Shown piece after piece: positions 23,446 to 32,099 of a DNA stretch of 64,000 nt. Under the pieces are notes generated by a model. It did not search any database. It was not told the DNA's origin and saw only the letters and a list, made by a program, of their open reading frames with translations. The DNA lies in contig JBATEX010000212.1 in assembly GCA_049664225.1 (NCBI GenBank), forward strand, positions 1 through 64,000, in the 5' to 3' direction. Position numbers and translations under genes: made by a program. Positions within the stretch are counted from its first letter, which is position 1. Each line of letters begins with the position of its first letter. The stretch comes from JAUVRX01 sp049664225 (GTDB lineage: Bacteria; Acidobacteriota; Thermoanaerobaculia; Multivoradales; JAHEKO01).

Positions 23446-24783
23446 ATGAAGATCAAGCCGTCTGTCGCACGAGGGTTCATCGACCTGGCGTTCGATCTGG
23501 TTGACGAGACGACGAACGTGGTCGAAAGAACGCACGACGCGGTTGTCCAGCGCTCAGTTCGGAGGCTCGCCGTGGGCGAGTCTGCGAAAGAGGCCGCGAA
23601 GGTCGCCGCTGATATCCAGACGGCCATCTCCAGCGGTGTGTTCGCGTCGATTCGAGCGGTCAACCGGGCGACCCGTTTCTCAGCGAATGCCGTCGCCAAC
23701 GTCGCCGAAGCCAGCTCGAGCCGGGCCTCGCTCGTGACATCCAGCCTATCGTCCACAGCGGGAACCGCGAGTTGGTCCGTCGATCATCTCCGATCGTCCG
23801 TCAATGGTTTTTGGGGCGACTACCTGAGCCGAAAGGGCAGTCGTCTCGACCTCGGAATGACGCTCCGCCATCAAGGTCGGGATCTTCCGGTCACGGCGGA
23901 GGCTTTCGCGTCGGCCTTCACAACTGCGACGAACAAAATCTGCGTCTTTGTGCACGGCCTCGCCGCGACCGAGTGGCTATGGAGCCTGTCCTCGGAGGAG
24001 CACTATGGCGAGCCCAACGTGACCTTCGGCACCCGGTTACGCGCCGACCTCGGTTTCACGCCGATCTACCTGCGCTACAACACCGGGCGGCACATCTCCG
24101 AGAATGGGCGCTGCCTGGCGGAGTTGCTTACCGAATTGGTGGAGGTGTACCCCGTGGCGATCGACGAGATCGCGCTCGTCGGGCACAGCATGGGAGGTCT
24201 GGTCGTGCGAAGTGCTGCGCACTACGGCAGCGAGCACGAGGAGCCCTGGGTTAGCCACCTGCGCCACGTCGCGTGCATCGGCTCGCCAAACCTCGGTGCG
24301 CCTCTCGAGAAGGCCGTGAACCTACTGACCGGGGTGCTGAGAAACGTCGCGGCGGCGGGCGCGCAAGTTCCGGCGGAGTTACTCGATAGCCGCAGCGACG
24401 GTGTCAAAGATCTCCGATACGGCTACACCGTCGATGAAGAATGGGCCGGCCTGGATCCGGACAAGGTGTTTGCCGATTCTCGGCGAGATTTGCCACTCGT
24501 CGGCGGGGTCGGATATCACTTCCTGGCGGCGACCCTCTCTCGCGACCCGGAGCACCCGCTGGGCCAGCTTCTTGGTGACCTGATGGTGCGGCTACGGAGT
24601 GCTGCCGGTGCAGCGGTCGATCCTGCCCGGCGGGTCCATTTTGCCAGCGGGGCTGTCTTTCCTGGCATGCATCACGCTCACATCGCCAACCACCCGGAGG
24701 TTTACGAGGCGCTGCGCGAAATGCTGTCGTCGGCTCAGGGCTCCGGCGCGCGCGCCGTGACGGGGCTACTCGATCAAGCCTGA
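23446..24783 (+). CDS. Alpha/beta-hydrolase, PGAP1/lipase-like
   Basis: 445 residues, no obvious signal peptide. The first 150 residues are helical, with an amphipathic phasin-like look (VARGFIDLAFDLVDETTNVVERT). The hydrolase core starts at ICVFVHGLAATEWLW (oxyanion region) and has IALVGHSMGGLVVRSAAHY with the nucleophile Ser. Later acidic and His residues (VHFASGAVFPGMHHAHIANH) can complete a triad. The helical N-terminus might attach it to lipid or polyester granules, which would suggest a depolymerase or lipase role (inference). It starts 23 bases after the TPR gene and overlaps the convergent DUF4350-like gene by 18 bases. Confidence 0.8.
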   Translation: MKIKPSVARGFIDLAFDLVDETTNVVERTHDAVVQRSVRRLAVGESAKEAAKVAADIQTAISSGVFASIRAVNRATRFSANAVANVAEASSSRASLVTSSLSSTAGTASWSVDHLRSSVNGFWGDYLSRKGSRLDLGMTLRHQGRDLPVTAEAFASAFTTATNKICVFVHGLAATEWLWSLSSEEHYGEPNVTFGTRLRADLGFTPIYLRYNTGRHISENGRCLAELLTELVEVYPVAIDEIALVGHSMGGLVVRSAAHYGSEHEEPWVSHLRHVACIGSPNLGAPLEKAVNLLTGVLRNVAAAGAQVPAELLDSRSDGVKDLRYGYTVDEEWAGLDPDKVFADSRRDLPLVGGVGYHFLAATLSRDPEHPLGQLLGDLMVRLRSAAGAAVDPARRVHFASGAVFPGMHHAHIANHPEVYEALREMLSSAQGSGARAVTGLLDQA

Positions 24784-25701
24784 CAGCCAATGCATTACGT
24801 TCAATAGAAACTGCGGGTTCTGTGTGGCGTCGGGGCGGTTCATGCCCATCAGGACGCGCTCGTCCTTGGTGATCCGTTCCTGGGCCGAGAACATGGCTGC
24901 CTCGCCGAACACGGCTACTCGGCCCTTGCCGAAGTGGAGCACCGCCCCTTGAAGCATGCCTCCCGCCGGGATGGACGGCGTCGTCGGCTTGAACTTCCAG
25001 GACTTGCTGGGCAATCTCAGGACGCTGCCGGGCGGCAGGGTGAGCAGGGGGGCGGCTTCACGCTGGACGCGGAACGCCTGGCCGGTAAAGGTGCGGACGG
25101 AGTCGACTCTCTCGCTAGCATCGCGTCCGTCTGTGATGGGATGGTCGGCCAGACCGGCATCGCGGGTAAATTCGAGCTTGGAACTGTCCTCGGCATCGTA
25201 GAGAAAGCCATTGCCGAACAGAATGTCGAACTCGGCAGCTAGGTCTTCGACGGAGCCTGGAAAGGGCATGTGATCCGCGATCAGGAAGAGAGAACCACCA
25301 GCTTCGACCCAGTCTCGGATCGCCTCGATCTCGCTTCTGGTGAAAGCCGGCTCGGCAGGCAGCTTCCAGCCCTTCTGGTCCGACTCGGCGATGGCGTTGG
25401 CGATGACGTAGATCTTGCCCTTGGCAAGTCGATCGGCGGTCGCGGACTCGGCCAGGCCCTGCACCACGTATCCGTCACGGCGCAGTAGCTTCGCGAACGG
25501 GGCGTAGCGCTCGTCCACGGTGTGGAAGTTGAAGTGGGCCTCGTCGATCTGGACCACCGGTCCCTCGGCTTCGGAGTATGCGGGCTGCGGCATCGACGGC
25601 TCGAATGAGAGGTCAGCCTGCTGGGTCGCCGAGTGGCAACCGACGAGGGCCAGGATCGTTGCCGTGATGATCTCGAGTTGGGAAGGGGTGTTGCGGATCA
25701 T
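24766..25701 (-). CDS. DUF4350-like lipoprotein
   Basis: 311 residues. A lipobox-like LALVGC follows a hydrophobic stretch, so it is probably lipid-anchored. The remainder has the glutamine-amidotransferase-like fold often annotated DUF4350: DEAHFNFHTVDERYAPFAKLLRRDGY, GKIYVIANA, IRDWVEAGGSLFLIADHMPF and GRVAVFGEAAMFSAQ. No amidotransferase Cys nucleophile is apparent, so a binding role is likely. Its 3' end overlaps the convergent hydrolase gene by 18 bases. Function unknown. Confidence 0.7.
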   Translation of the reverse strand: MIRNTPSQLEIITATILALVGCHSATQQADLSFEPSMPQPAYSEAEGPVVQIDEAHFNFHTVDERYAPFAKLLRRDGYVVQGLAESATADRLAKGKIYVIANAIAESDQKGWKLPAEPAFTRSEIEAIRDWVEAGGSLFLIADHMPFPGSVEDLAAEFDILFGNGFLYDAEDSSKLEFTRDAGLADHPITDGRDASERVDSVRTFTGQAFRVQREAAPLLTLPPGSVLRLPSKSWKFKPTTPSIPAGGMLQGAVLHFGKGRVAVFGEAAMFSAQERITKDERVLMGMNRPDATQNPQFLLNVMHWLSGLIE

Positions 25702-25893
25702 GAGTCGGTCCGTTTCCTTTAGAGCTGATTCACGGGAGCTCTGATCTTACAGGCGAGGGTCCGACGCGGGGCCGCCAGGGGGCTATCCTCCCTTCCGCTG
25801 CAAGAACCCCCTGGAGGTCCCCACGCCGAACCCTGGACACCCGTTCCCAGCCATGGCTGCTGGTGGTATTGGGTCACGCACCCGATCTATAGA

Positions 25894-26280
25894 ATGACGG
25901 GCATGCCTGCAATCAAGCTCCAGGAGCGCGCGAGAGCGCTAACCGAGTACTTCTCGCCTAGGGTCATCGGCGAAGTGAACGACGTCTACGTCAAGCTCGC
26001 CAAGATCAAGGGCGAAGAGATCCCATGGCACAACCACGCCGGCGAAGATGAACTCTTCTACATCATCGAAGGCAGGCTGCTTTTCGAGATTGAAGGCGAG
26101 GACCCCTTCACGATGGAGCAAGGCGACCTCTACATCGTCAAGCGGGGTGTCAATCACAGGGTCTCCTCGACCGAAGAGTGCTCGATCCTGTTGGTCGAGA
26201 ACAAGTCAACCGTGCATCTTGGGGACACGGAATCCGAGATCACCAAATCCATCGAGGAGCAACTGGAAGAGTACGGCTAG
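25894..26280 (+). CDS. Small cupin-domain protein
   Basis: 128 residues (125 if the second ATG at 25903 is used). A single cupin barrel: IPWHNHAGEDELFYIIEGRLLFEI gives the first motif G(X)5HXH(X)3,4E(X)6G with H, H and E ligands. FTMEQGDLYIVKRGVNHRV gives the second motif with its His. It should bind one metal ion. Such stand-alone cupins act as isomerases, dioxygenases or sensors, and nothing nearby fixes the substrate. The M28 peptidase frame begins at once after it. Confidence 0.85.
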   Translation: MTGMPAIKLQERARALTEYFSPRVIGEVNDVYVKLAKIKGEEIPWHNHAGEDELFYIIEGRLLFEIEGEDPFTMEQGDLYIVKRGVNHRVSSTEECSILLVENKSTVHLGDTESEITKSIEEQLEEYG

Positions 26281-26334
26281 TTGCAGTCGAAAACACGTTC
26301 TGCCAGCGGTCACAGCAAGAAGCCCGGTGCTACG

Positions 26335-28167
26335 ATGAGCACCATGAATTATCGGGCTTCGACAACCCCCACCCATTGGCTTCTAGCTGTCCTGGTTCTA
26401 GCTTCCTTTCTCTTCGCACCAGCCAGCCGAGCCCAGTCGCTCGACGAGGTTCTCGACCAGGTACGCCCGGATGAGATGTGGCGTCTCACCGAGGTCTTTT
26501 CCGAGCTCGACCGGACCTCGTCGACCGAAGGCGAGCGCCTTGCAGCCGACTACCTGGAGCAGCAACTCGAGGCGTTGGGCGTGCCTCATGATCGCTACGA
26601 GATCGACTCCTATCTGAGCATTCCCATCTCGGCTTCACTGGCTGTGACGGCCCCAGAATCACTCGACGTACCGGCCCTGGTGCCGGCGTTCTCAACCTCT
26701 ACGGAGCCGGGCGGCCTTGCAGGTGAGTTGGTCTACGTCGGCCCGACGGATCCGAAGATCGTCACCACCAGGGATGAGGACTTCGAGAACGTCGATCTGG
26801 AGGGCCGGATAGCGCTGCTACGAGGCTACCCTAGCCCGCCGCTGATCTATCAGGCTGAGCGCGCCGGTGCTGTTGGCGCGGTCTGCATCGCTCCGTCGCC
26901 CAGGCTCGTCAACATGATCGTCTCCTCGGTTTGGGGTCATCCGACACGTGAGGATGCCAAGCGCCTACCGACGATTCCGATCGTCTCGATCACCGAGACC
27001 GATGGCAGGAGACTCGAGGACCTCGCACGACAGGGACAGGTTCAGATCCAGCTCGAGGCGAAGACCGACACCGGCTGGAAGAAGATCCCGCTGGTGATGG
27101 TCGAGATTCCCGGTGCCGTAGAGCCTGAGAAGTTCGTGCTGATAGCCAATCACATCGATTCCTGGCACGAAGGCGTCACGGACAGCGCGACTGGGAACGC
27201 CTCACTGTTGGAGGTCGCGCGCGTTCTGAACGAGAACCGAAAGGGCCTGCGCCGGAGTGTGCGTGTCGCCTGGTGGCCAGGTCATTCGACGGGTCGATAC
27301 AGCGGCTCGACGTGGTACGCCGACAACTTCTACGAGGACCTGTATCAAAACGCGGTCGGCTACATGGCGATCGACTCTCCGGGAGTTCGCAGTGCCACCG
27401 CTCTCGAGCCGGAAGGGATGTGGGAGCTCAAAGGATTCCTCGAGAGCGTGATGCGCGAGCGGACCGAGTTCAGAGGCGAGATCAATCGCAGCTACCGCTA
27501 CAACGATGAGGCCATGTGGGGTATTGGGGTGCCGTCGCTCACCGTCTACCCGGCCATCCCGCTCGACAGTCCGGACCGCGCCAAAGATGCCGGCGGCTCT
27601 GCCTACGGCTATTGGTGGCACACCACGGAGGACTCGTTGGATAAGGCCGACCGGGACCTCTTGCTTCGCGACACCAAGGTTTTTCTCGCCATGCTTTGGC
27701 CGTTGGCGACTCAGGAAGTACTGCCCTTCGAGTTTGGTCCTGTCGTTGCGCAGATGGAGGCGCAGATAGGCGAGTATGCGGAGGTAGCTGGCGAGAGCTG
27801 GGACTATGATTGGATCTTGGAGAGCATCGAGGGCTTCTCTGTGGCCACTCAGCAGTTGAAGGCCCGGCGCGCAGCTGCACAGGGCGATGCAGCCGCGGCA
27901 TTCAATGAGGACGCAATGGCGGTCTCTCGGGCCATCAACCCAGTCCTATTCACTATCGCTGGGCCGTTCCACCACGACCCTGCTCGCCAATTTCCCCTGT
28001 TCCCAGGGCTGAGCGCGTCGGCTGAGCTTGCTGAACTGGATCCCGCCTCCGAGAAAGCCGGATTCATCCAGACCGAGCTGCTCCGCGAGACCAACCGCAT
28101 CCAACGTGCCCTCGCCAGGGCGACGTGTATCGCCTCTCGTGGTGCGAACCGCGCACCCTGTCCCTGA
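26335..28167 (+). CDS. Secreted M28-family metallopeptidase with PA domain
   Basis: About 610 residues from the ATG at 26335, which starts a signal peptide (HWLLAVLVLASFLFAPASRAQ). A protease-associated insert covers about 110-240 (LAGELVYVGPTD, GRIALLRGYPSPPLIYQAERAGAVGAVCI). The M28 zinc site follows: ANHIDSWHEGVTDSATGNASLLEVA gives the His and bridging Asp, and WWHTTEDSLDK gives the last His. In place of the usual catalytic E-E is GHSTGRYSGSTWYAD, as in a known M28 subgroup. The C-terminus carries a helical domain. Likely an extracytoplasmic aminopeptidase or carboxypeptidase-like enzyme. Confidence 0.85.
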   Translation: MSTMNYRASTTPTHWLLAVLVLASFLFAPASRAQSLDEVLDQVRPDEMWRLTEVFSELDRTSSTEGERLAADYLEQQLEALGVPHDRYEIDSYLSIPISASLAVTAPESLDVPALVPAFSTSTEPGGLAGELVYVGPTDPKIVTTRDEDFENVDLEGRIALLRGYPSPPLIYQAERAGAVGAVCIAPSPRLVNMIVSSVWGHPTREDAKRLPTIPIVSITETDGRRLEDLARQGQVQIQLEAKTDTGWKKIPLVMVEIPGAVEPEKFVLIANHIDSWHEGVTDSATGNASLLEVARVLNENRKGLRRSVRVAWWPGHSTGRYSGSTWYADNFYEDLYQNAVGYMAIDSPGVRSATALEPEGMWELKGFLESVMRERTEFRGEINRSYRYNDEAMWGIGVPSLTVYPAIPLDSPDRAKDAGGSAYGYWWHTTEDSLDKADRDLLLRDTKVFLAMLWPLATQEVLPFEFGPVVAQMEAQIGEYAEVAGESWDYDWILESIEGFSVATQQLKARRAAAQGDAAAAFNEDAMAVSRAINPVLFTIAGPFHHDPARQFPLFPGLSASAELAELDPASEKAGFIQTELLRETNRIQRALARATCIASRGANRAPCP

Positions 28168-28181
28168 TTGCTGCCGCTGAG

Positions 28182-28358
28182 CTACGGCACGGTGCTCGAC
28201 CAGGCCGAGGTATCACCGGACTCGAAACCGTCGTAGAACCACCCGGGCACGAAGCGCTGTGCCTGGATGCTGAGGTTGCTCGTGTCGGTGCCCTCCACGC
28301 CGTAGCTCGATCGAGGCATATCGAGATAGCAGGAGCTGATTTCGCGGTCCGTTTCGAG
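28182..28358 (-). pseudogene. C-terminal remnant of a secreted protein ending FESGDTSAWSSTVP
   Basis: On the minus strand a frame of about 58 residues ends SYGVEGTDTSNLSIQAQRF, then VPGWFYDGFESGDTSAWS and STVP before a TAG at 28184-28182. DGFESGDTSAWS is a C-terminal signature that I recall from many large secreted proteins in Acidobacteriota-like genomes (recollection, not searched). No start codon or upstream domain is in frame: sequence further upstream belongs to the CigR-like gene on the other strand. The body of the gene has been lost. Confidence 0.55.
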
Positions 28359-28454
28359 AGGACGTCTGAGGGTGCTCCGTGCACTCGAGACCGAATGATC
28401 GCAGTGAAGCGATTCACTTCGGCACTGATCTCAGGCAGCTACACTGAGTTCATC

Positions 28455-28904
28455 ATGCGCTATGCCAAGCTGCAGCCCGTTGCGTCGGTTCTTCTCCTCC
28501 TCACGATCCCCGCCATGTTGGTGGCGCTGGACCCACCTCAGGACAAAGGCAAGCCCGACAAGGCGAAACACGAGAAGAACGGAGATCATGACGATACAGG
28601 AGGGTCGCTGGATGTGATTGCTGTGGCGTCTGCGGGCATCCGCCTGAGCTACGGCGATGCGCGCCAGTTCGCGGTCGAGAGCGACCTGACCGGATACAAG
28701 CCACTGCCGCCTGGAATCAGAAAGAACCTGGCGCGAGGAAAGCCGATGCCCCCCGGAATCGCCAAGACCCGGGTCCCGTCCTCGTTCTTGACGAGAATTC
28801 CTGCCCATGAGGGCTATGAGTGGCACATTGCAGGGACCGACCTTGCCCTCGTCTTTCAAGCAGACATGTCGATCGCAGGTGTCCTGAAGGACGTCTTCAA
28901 GTAG
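28455..28904 (+). CDS. CigR/RcnB-like secreted protein
   Basis: 149 residues with a signal peptide (MRYAKLQPVASVLLLLTIPAMLVA), then a charged linker (KGKPDKAKHEKNGDHDD). The C-terminal domain has YKPLPPGIRKNLARGKPMPP, GIAK and YEWHIAGTDLALVFQ, ending GVLKDVF. This is the pattern of CigR-type/RcnB-type small periplasmic proteins (LPPGxxKxLxRGKPLPPG...GYEWxxxGxDLxLV). In Salmonella, CigR has been linked to virulence control; here the role is unknown. An upstream in-frame ATG at 28395 would place an extra 20 residues before the signal, so 28455 is preferred. Confidence 0.75.
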   Translation: MRYAKLQPVASVLLLLTIPAMLVALDPPQDKGKPDKAKHEKNGDHDDTGGSLDVIAVASAGIRLSYGDARQFAVESDLTGYKPLPPGIRKNLARGKPMPPGIAKTRVPSSFLTRIPAHEGYEWHIAGTDLALVFQADMSIAGVLKDVFK

Positions 28905-29007
28905 CCCTAGAGACAAGGGCCCCTTTCCGCAAGTACAGCACGGGAACCACGACCAGATTGAGGAAGGTCGAGGTCAACAAGTGCACCCATCCATAGGCGA
29001 GCTCCTC
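28897..29007 (-). pseudogene. C-terminal remnant of an RND-type efflux pump
   Basis: A minus-strand frame of about 36 residues reads VHLLTSTFLNLVVVPVLYLR, then KGALVSRA and a stop at 28897. This is the last membrane helix of heavy-metal/multidrug RND pumps (GGLxTSTxLNLxVVPxLYLRxG). An in-frame stop lies just upstream, so nothing else of the pump survives. It overlaps the end of the CigR-like gene by eight bases. Confidence 0.4.
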
Positions 29008-29103
29008 CTATCTGCTTCTGGCACCACTCAGCAACGGATGTGGGAGAATTTCTAGGGCGGACGATGCTAAGAGGGAGCCCAGGTAACTCGAAAGGAGGCA
29101 GCG

Positions 29104-29739
29104 ATGAATCTCCGTCTCGCAACCTTCGCCGTCATCCTCGCTGTCTGTGTCACCTTCGTGCTCCGCACGGCAGCGACCTTCTCCACACAGCTGTTCACCT
29201 CCCCCGCTGTGGCCCAGGTGGGAGTCTGGACTCACCTTTTCGGCACGGCCACCATGGTGTGGTTTTTCCTCGCGTTCCTCTTGGACTTGACGGGTCCGGA
29301 GCGCCCGACACTTCGCCGCGCGGCCGCCACTGCGGCAGCCGGAGCGGCGATGGCGCTACTGGTTCCACTGCAGACCCTGCTGCGGATCTGGGACGTAGCA
29401 CCCTTCTCGGCCTTCGTACGCTCGCCCTGGCTGGAGCCCATTGCGCCCTTGATTGCCACCGTAGCGATCCTGATCTTCTTTGCTGTCTACCGCCGTGAGC
29501 TGGTCAGGGCCGAAGACGCACAACTCCGCCGCGCCGCCGCGGCCGCGATGTGGGCTTACGGGCTGTTCACCGTGCTGAATCTGTGTGTGCTCGCGCTCTA
29601 CACGAGCTCGGGTGAGCTGCGCTGGCTGACACAGATGGGTCCGGCTGTCGCCTGGATCACCTTGCCACTCGTAGCCGCTGGCTTCGCCGCCGTGCTCCAC
29701 TTCTTCGTGACTCTGTTGCGGTACCTGATGCGGCGCTGA
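29104..29739 (+). CDS. Hypothetical multi-pass membrane protein
   Basis: 211 residues with about six hydrophobic helices: LATFAVILAVCVTFVLRTAATF, WTHLFGTATMVWFFLAFLLDL, AAAGAAMALLVPLQTLL, IAPLIATVAILIFFAVY, AAAMWAYGLFTVLNLCVLALY and WITLPLVAAGFAAVLHFFVTLL. A strong ribosome site (AAAGGAGG) precedes the ATG. No family is recognised. It ends 13 bases before the acyl-CoA oxidase-like gene and may share its transcript. Confidence 0.7.
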   Translation: MNLRLATFAVILAVCVTFVLRTAATFSTQLFTSPAVAQVGVWTHLFGTATMVWFFLAFLLDLTGPERPTLRRAAATAAAGAAMALLVPLQTLLRIWDVAPFSAFVRSPWLEPIAPLIATVAILIFFAVYRRELVRAEDAQLRRAAAAAMWAYGLFTVLNLCVLALYTSSGELRWLTQMGPAVAWITLPLVAAGFAAVLHFFVTLLRYLMRR

Positions 29740-29752
29740 AGTACCATTGAGC

Positions 29753-32080
29753 ATGCCGGAATTCTTCGATTCTGCAGCGTCCGACGGTCGCGACTTGCGT
29801 GTACCTGACGCTCCCGAGCTACTGCCGTACCTTCCGATGCTCTATGTCGCCTGGGCGGACGGCGATCTGGAGCCCGTCGAGATTCGCGCCATCTGCACGC
29901 GGCTCGGGACGACCGAGGGGATGGATGAGGATTGTCAGCAGTTCCTGGAGGGTTGGCTGGATCCTGAGAATCCTCCGTCGGCAACCGATCTGACGACGCT
30001 GCTGGCCGCAATCAGGACCGCCGCCGCGTCCATGCAAGCCGGTGAGCGTCGCTCACTGGTCGAGCTGGGGATCGAGCTCGCGGCAGCCGCCGGTCATCAG
30101 ACTTCGGCTGCCGAAAGGCAGGCCCTGGAAGCCATCGAGTCGAGTCTCGGCCTCGGTGGTAGCGAGGCGGTTCGGCGACTCCTGAGTCCTAGGCGCACCG
30201 CACCCGAAGCCGTAGGCCCTCGATCGGCTTTCGACGTAGCTGCCATGACGCGGCTTCTGGATGGTGATCAGAGGGCAATTCGCAACAAGGTGCGCGGCAT
30301 CTTGAGTCGTCCCGAGTTCAGTTACCGCTACGGCTTGGACAGGGACAGCTACCGGGCGCAGGTGCTCGATTGGACCCAGGCTCTGGCTGTGGAGGGTATC
30401 GGCGCCTTGAGCTTTCCCGAGGACGTCGGTGGCGGAGGTGACCTCGACGCCTTCATCGCCGCCTTCGAGACCGTGGCCTTTCATGACCTGAGCCTCTTGG
30501 TGAAGCTGGGGGTGCAGTTCGGACTCTTCGGCGGCAGCATCCTGCAACTGGGTACCCAGCGGCACCACGAGCGGTATCTGCCCCTAGTGGGGACTCTGGA
30601 GCTACCCGGATGTTTCGCCATGACCGAGACCGGACACGGCTCGAATGTTCACGACCTGGAGACCGTGGCTCGCTTCGAGTCGCAAACGGACGAGTTCGTC
30701 CTTCACACACCGAGTCCGGCGGCGCGCAAGGACTACATCGGTAACGCCGCTCTGCATGGGCGCCTGGCCACCGTTTTCGCCCAGCTCGAAATCGGTGCGG
30801 AGCACCACGGGGTCCACGCCTTCCTTGTGCCGATCCGTGAACAGGACGGGAGGGTGTGCGCCGGGGTCGGTGTCGAGGATTGTGGTGAGAAGCTCGGTCT
30901 CAATGGGATCGATAACGGTCGGCTCTGGTTCGACCAGGTCCGGATACCGCGTCAGAATCTGCTCGATCGCTTCGCTCAGGTGGCTGCCGACGGGAGCTAC
31001 AGCAGTCCGATCTCGAGCCCGACCAAGCGCTTCTTCGTAATGCTTGGAACTCTCGTCGGTGGCCGGGTCAGCGTGGCACTTGCGGGCCTGAGCACTTCCA
31101 AATCGGCACTGGCGATAGCGGTCCGTTACGGTGCTCGGCGCCGGCAGTTCGGTCCGGAGGGTGCGGCGGAGACAGTGCTCCTGGACTACCGCACCCACCA
31201 GCGGCGCCTGATGCCCCGATTGGCGACGACCTACGCTCTCGACTTCGCTCTATCGCATCTGGCAGCCGAGTACGTCGGCTCTATGGCCGACAATCGCCGG
31301 GAGGTGGAGTCCCTGGCTGCCGGATTGAAGGCCTATTCCACCTGGCACGCGACGGACACCATCCAGACCTGCCGTGAGACCTGCGGTGGGCAGGGGTATC
31401 TGGCCGTCAACCGCTTCGCCGCGCTCAAGTCCGACAGCGATGTCTTCACGACCTTCGAGGGCGACAACACTGTGCTGTTGCAGCTCCAGGCCAAGAGTCT
31501 GCTCACCGGCTATGCCAGGCAGTTCGGGGAGATGAACGTCTTCGGGCTGGCCAGGTACCTTGCCGGTCAAGCGGCCACCGCCGTCGCCGAGCTCAACCCC
31601 GTGGCGACCCGCAGAACCGACGAAGAGCACTTGCTGGACCGGGATTTCCAGCTGGCTGCTCTCGAGTGGAGGGAACAGCACTTACTGACGTCCCTGACGC
31701 GCCGGATGAAGAAGCGCCTAGACGCCGGCATGGATACCTTCGCCGCGCTGGTCGAGGTCCAGGACCATGTCGTCGCTTTAGCCAAGGCCCACACCGAAAG
31801 GGTGGTCCTGGAGCGATTTGCTGCGGGTGTCGACCGCTGCGACGGGCCCGCGTTGAACGTGATGCTCAGCACCCTCTGCGATCTCTATGCACTTCACCGC
31901 ATCGAGTCCGACAGGGGCTGGTTTCTGGAGCACGGATACCTCGAGAGCGCCAAGGCGAAGGCGATCCGAAAACTGGTCAGCAAGCTCTGTCTTGAGGTCC
32001 GACTTCAGGCAGTGCCGCTCGTTGACGCCTTCGGCATTCCAGACCCAATCCTGGCTGCCCCCATCGCCTTTTCGCCCTAG
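29753..32080 (+). CDS. Acyl-CoA oxidase/dehydrogenase with N-terminal TerB-like domain
   Basis: About 775 residues from the ATG at 29753. Residues 1-130 resemble a TerB-like helical domain (YLPMLYVAWADGDLEPVEIRAI). The rest is an acyl-CoA oxidase-type flavoprotein: CFAMTETGHGSNVHDLET (substrate/FAD), ARRRQFGP, then TCRETCGGQGYLAVNRFAAL and SDVFTTFEGDNTVLLQLQAK with the catalytic-base region. The length is in the range of ACOX proteins (about 660) plus the extra domain. Expected to introduce the alpha-beta double bond in acyl-CoA. The function of the fused domain is unknown. Confidence 0.87.
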   Translation: MPEFFDSAASDGRDLRVPDAPELLPYLPMLYVAWADGDLEPVEIRAICTRLGTTEGMDEDCQQFLEGWLDPENPPSATDLTTLLAAIRTAAASMQAGERRSLVELGIELAAAAGHQTSAAERQALEAIESSLGLGGSEAVRRLLSPRRTAPEAVGPRSAFDVAAMTRLLDGDQRAIRNKVRGILSRPEFSYRYGLDRDSYRAQVLDWTQALAVEGIGALSFPEDVGGGGDLDAFIAAFETVAFHDLSLLVKLGVQFGLFGGSILQLGTQRHHERYLPLVGTLELPGCFAMTETGHGSNVHDLETVARFESQTDEFVLHTPSPAARKDYIGNAALHGRLATVFAQLEIGAEHHGVHAFLVPIREQDGRVCAGVGVEDCGEKLGLNGIDNGRLWFDQVRIPRQNLLDRFAQVAADGSYSSPISSPTKRFFVMLGTLVGGRVSVALAGLSTSKSALAIAVRYGARRRQFGPEGAAETVLLDYRTHQRRLMPRLATTYALDFALSHLAAEYVGSMADNRREVESLAAGLKAYSTWHATDTIQTCRETCGGQGYLAVNRFAALKSDSDVFTTFEGDNTVLLQLQAKSLLTGYARQFGEMNVFGLARYLAGQAATAVAELNPVATRRTDEEHLLDRDFQLAALEWREQHLLTSLTRRMKKRLDAGMDTFAALVEVQDHVVALAKAHTERVVLERFAAGVDRCDGPALNVMLSTLCDLYALHRIESDRGWFLEHGYLESAKAKAIRKLVSKLCLEVRLQAVPLVDAFGIPDPILAAPIAFSP

Positions 32081-32099
32081 CAAGGCGAGGGTGCCCGAA

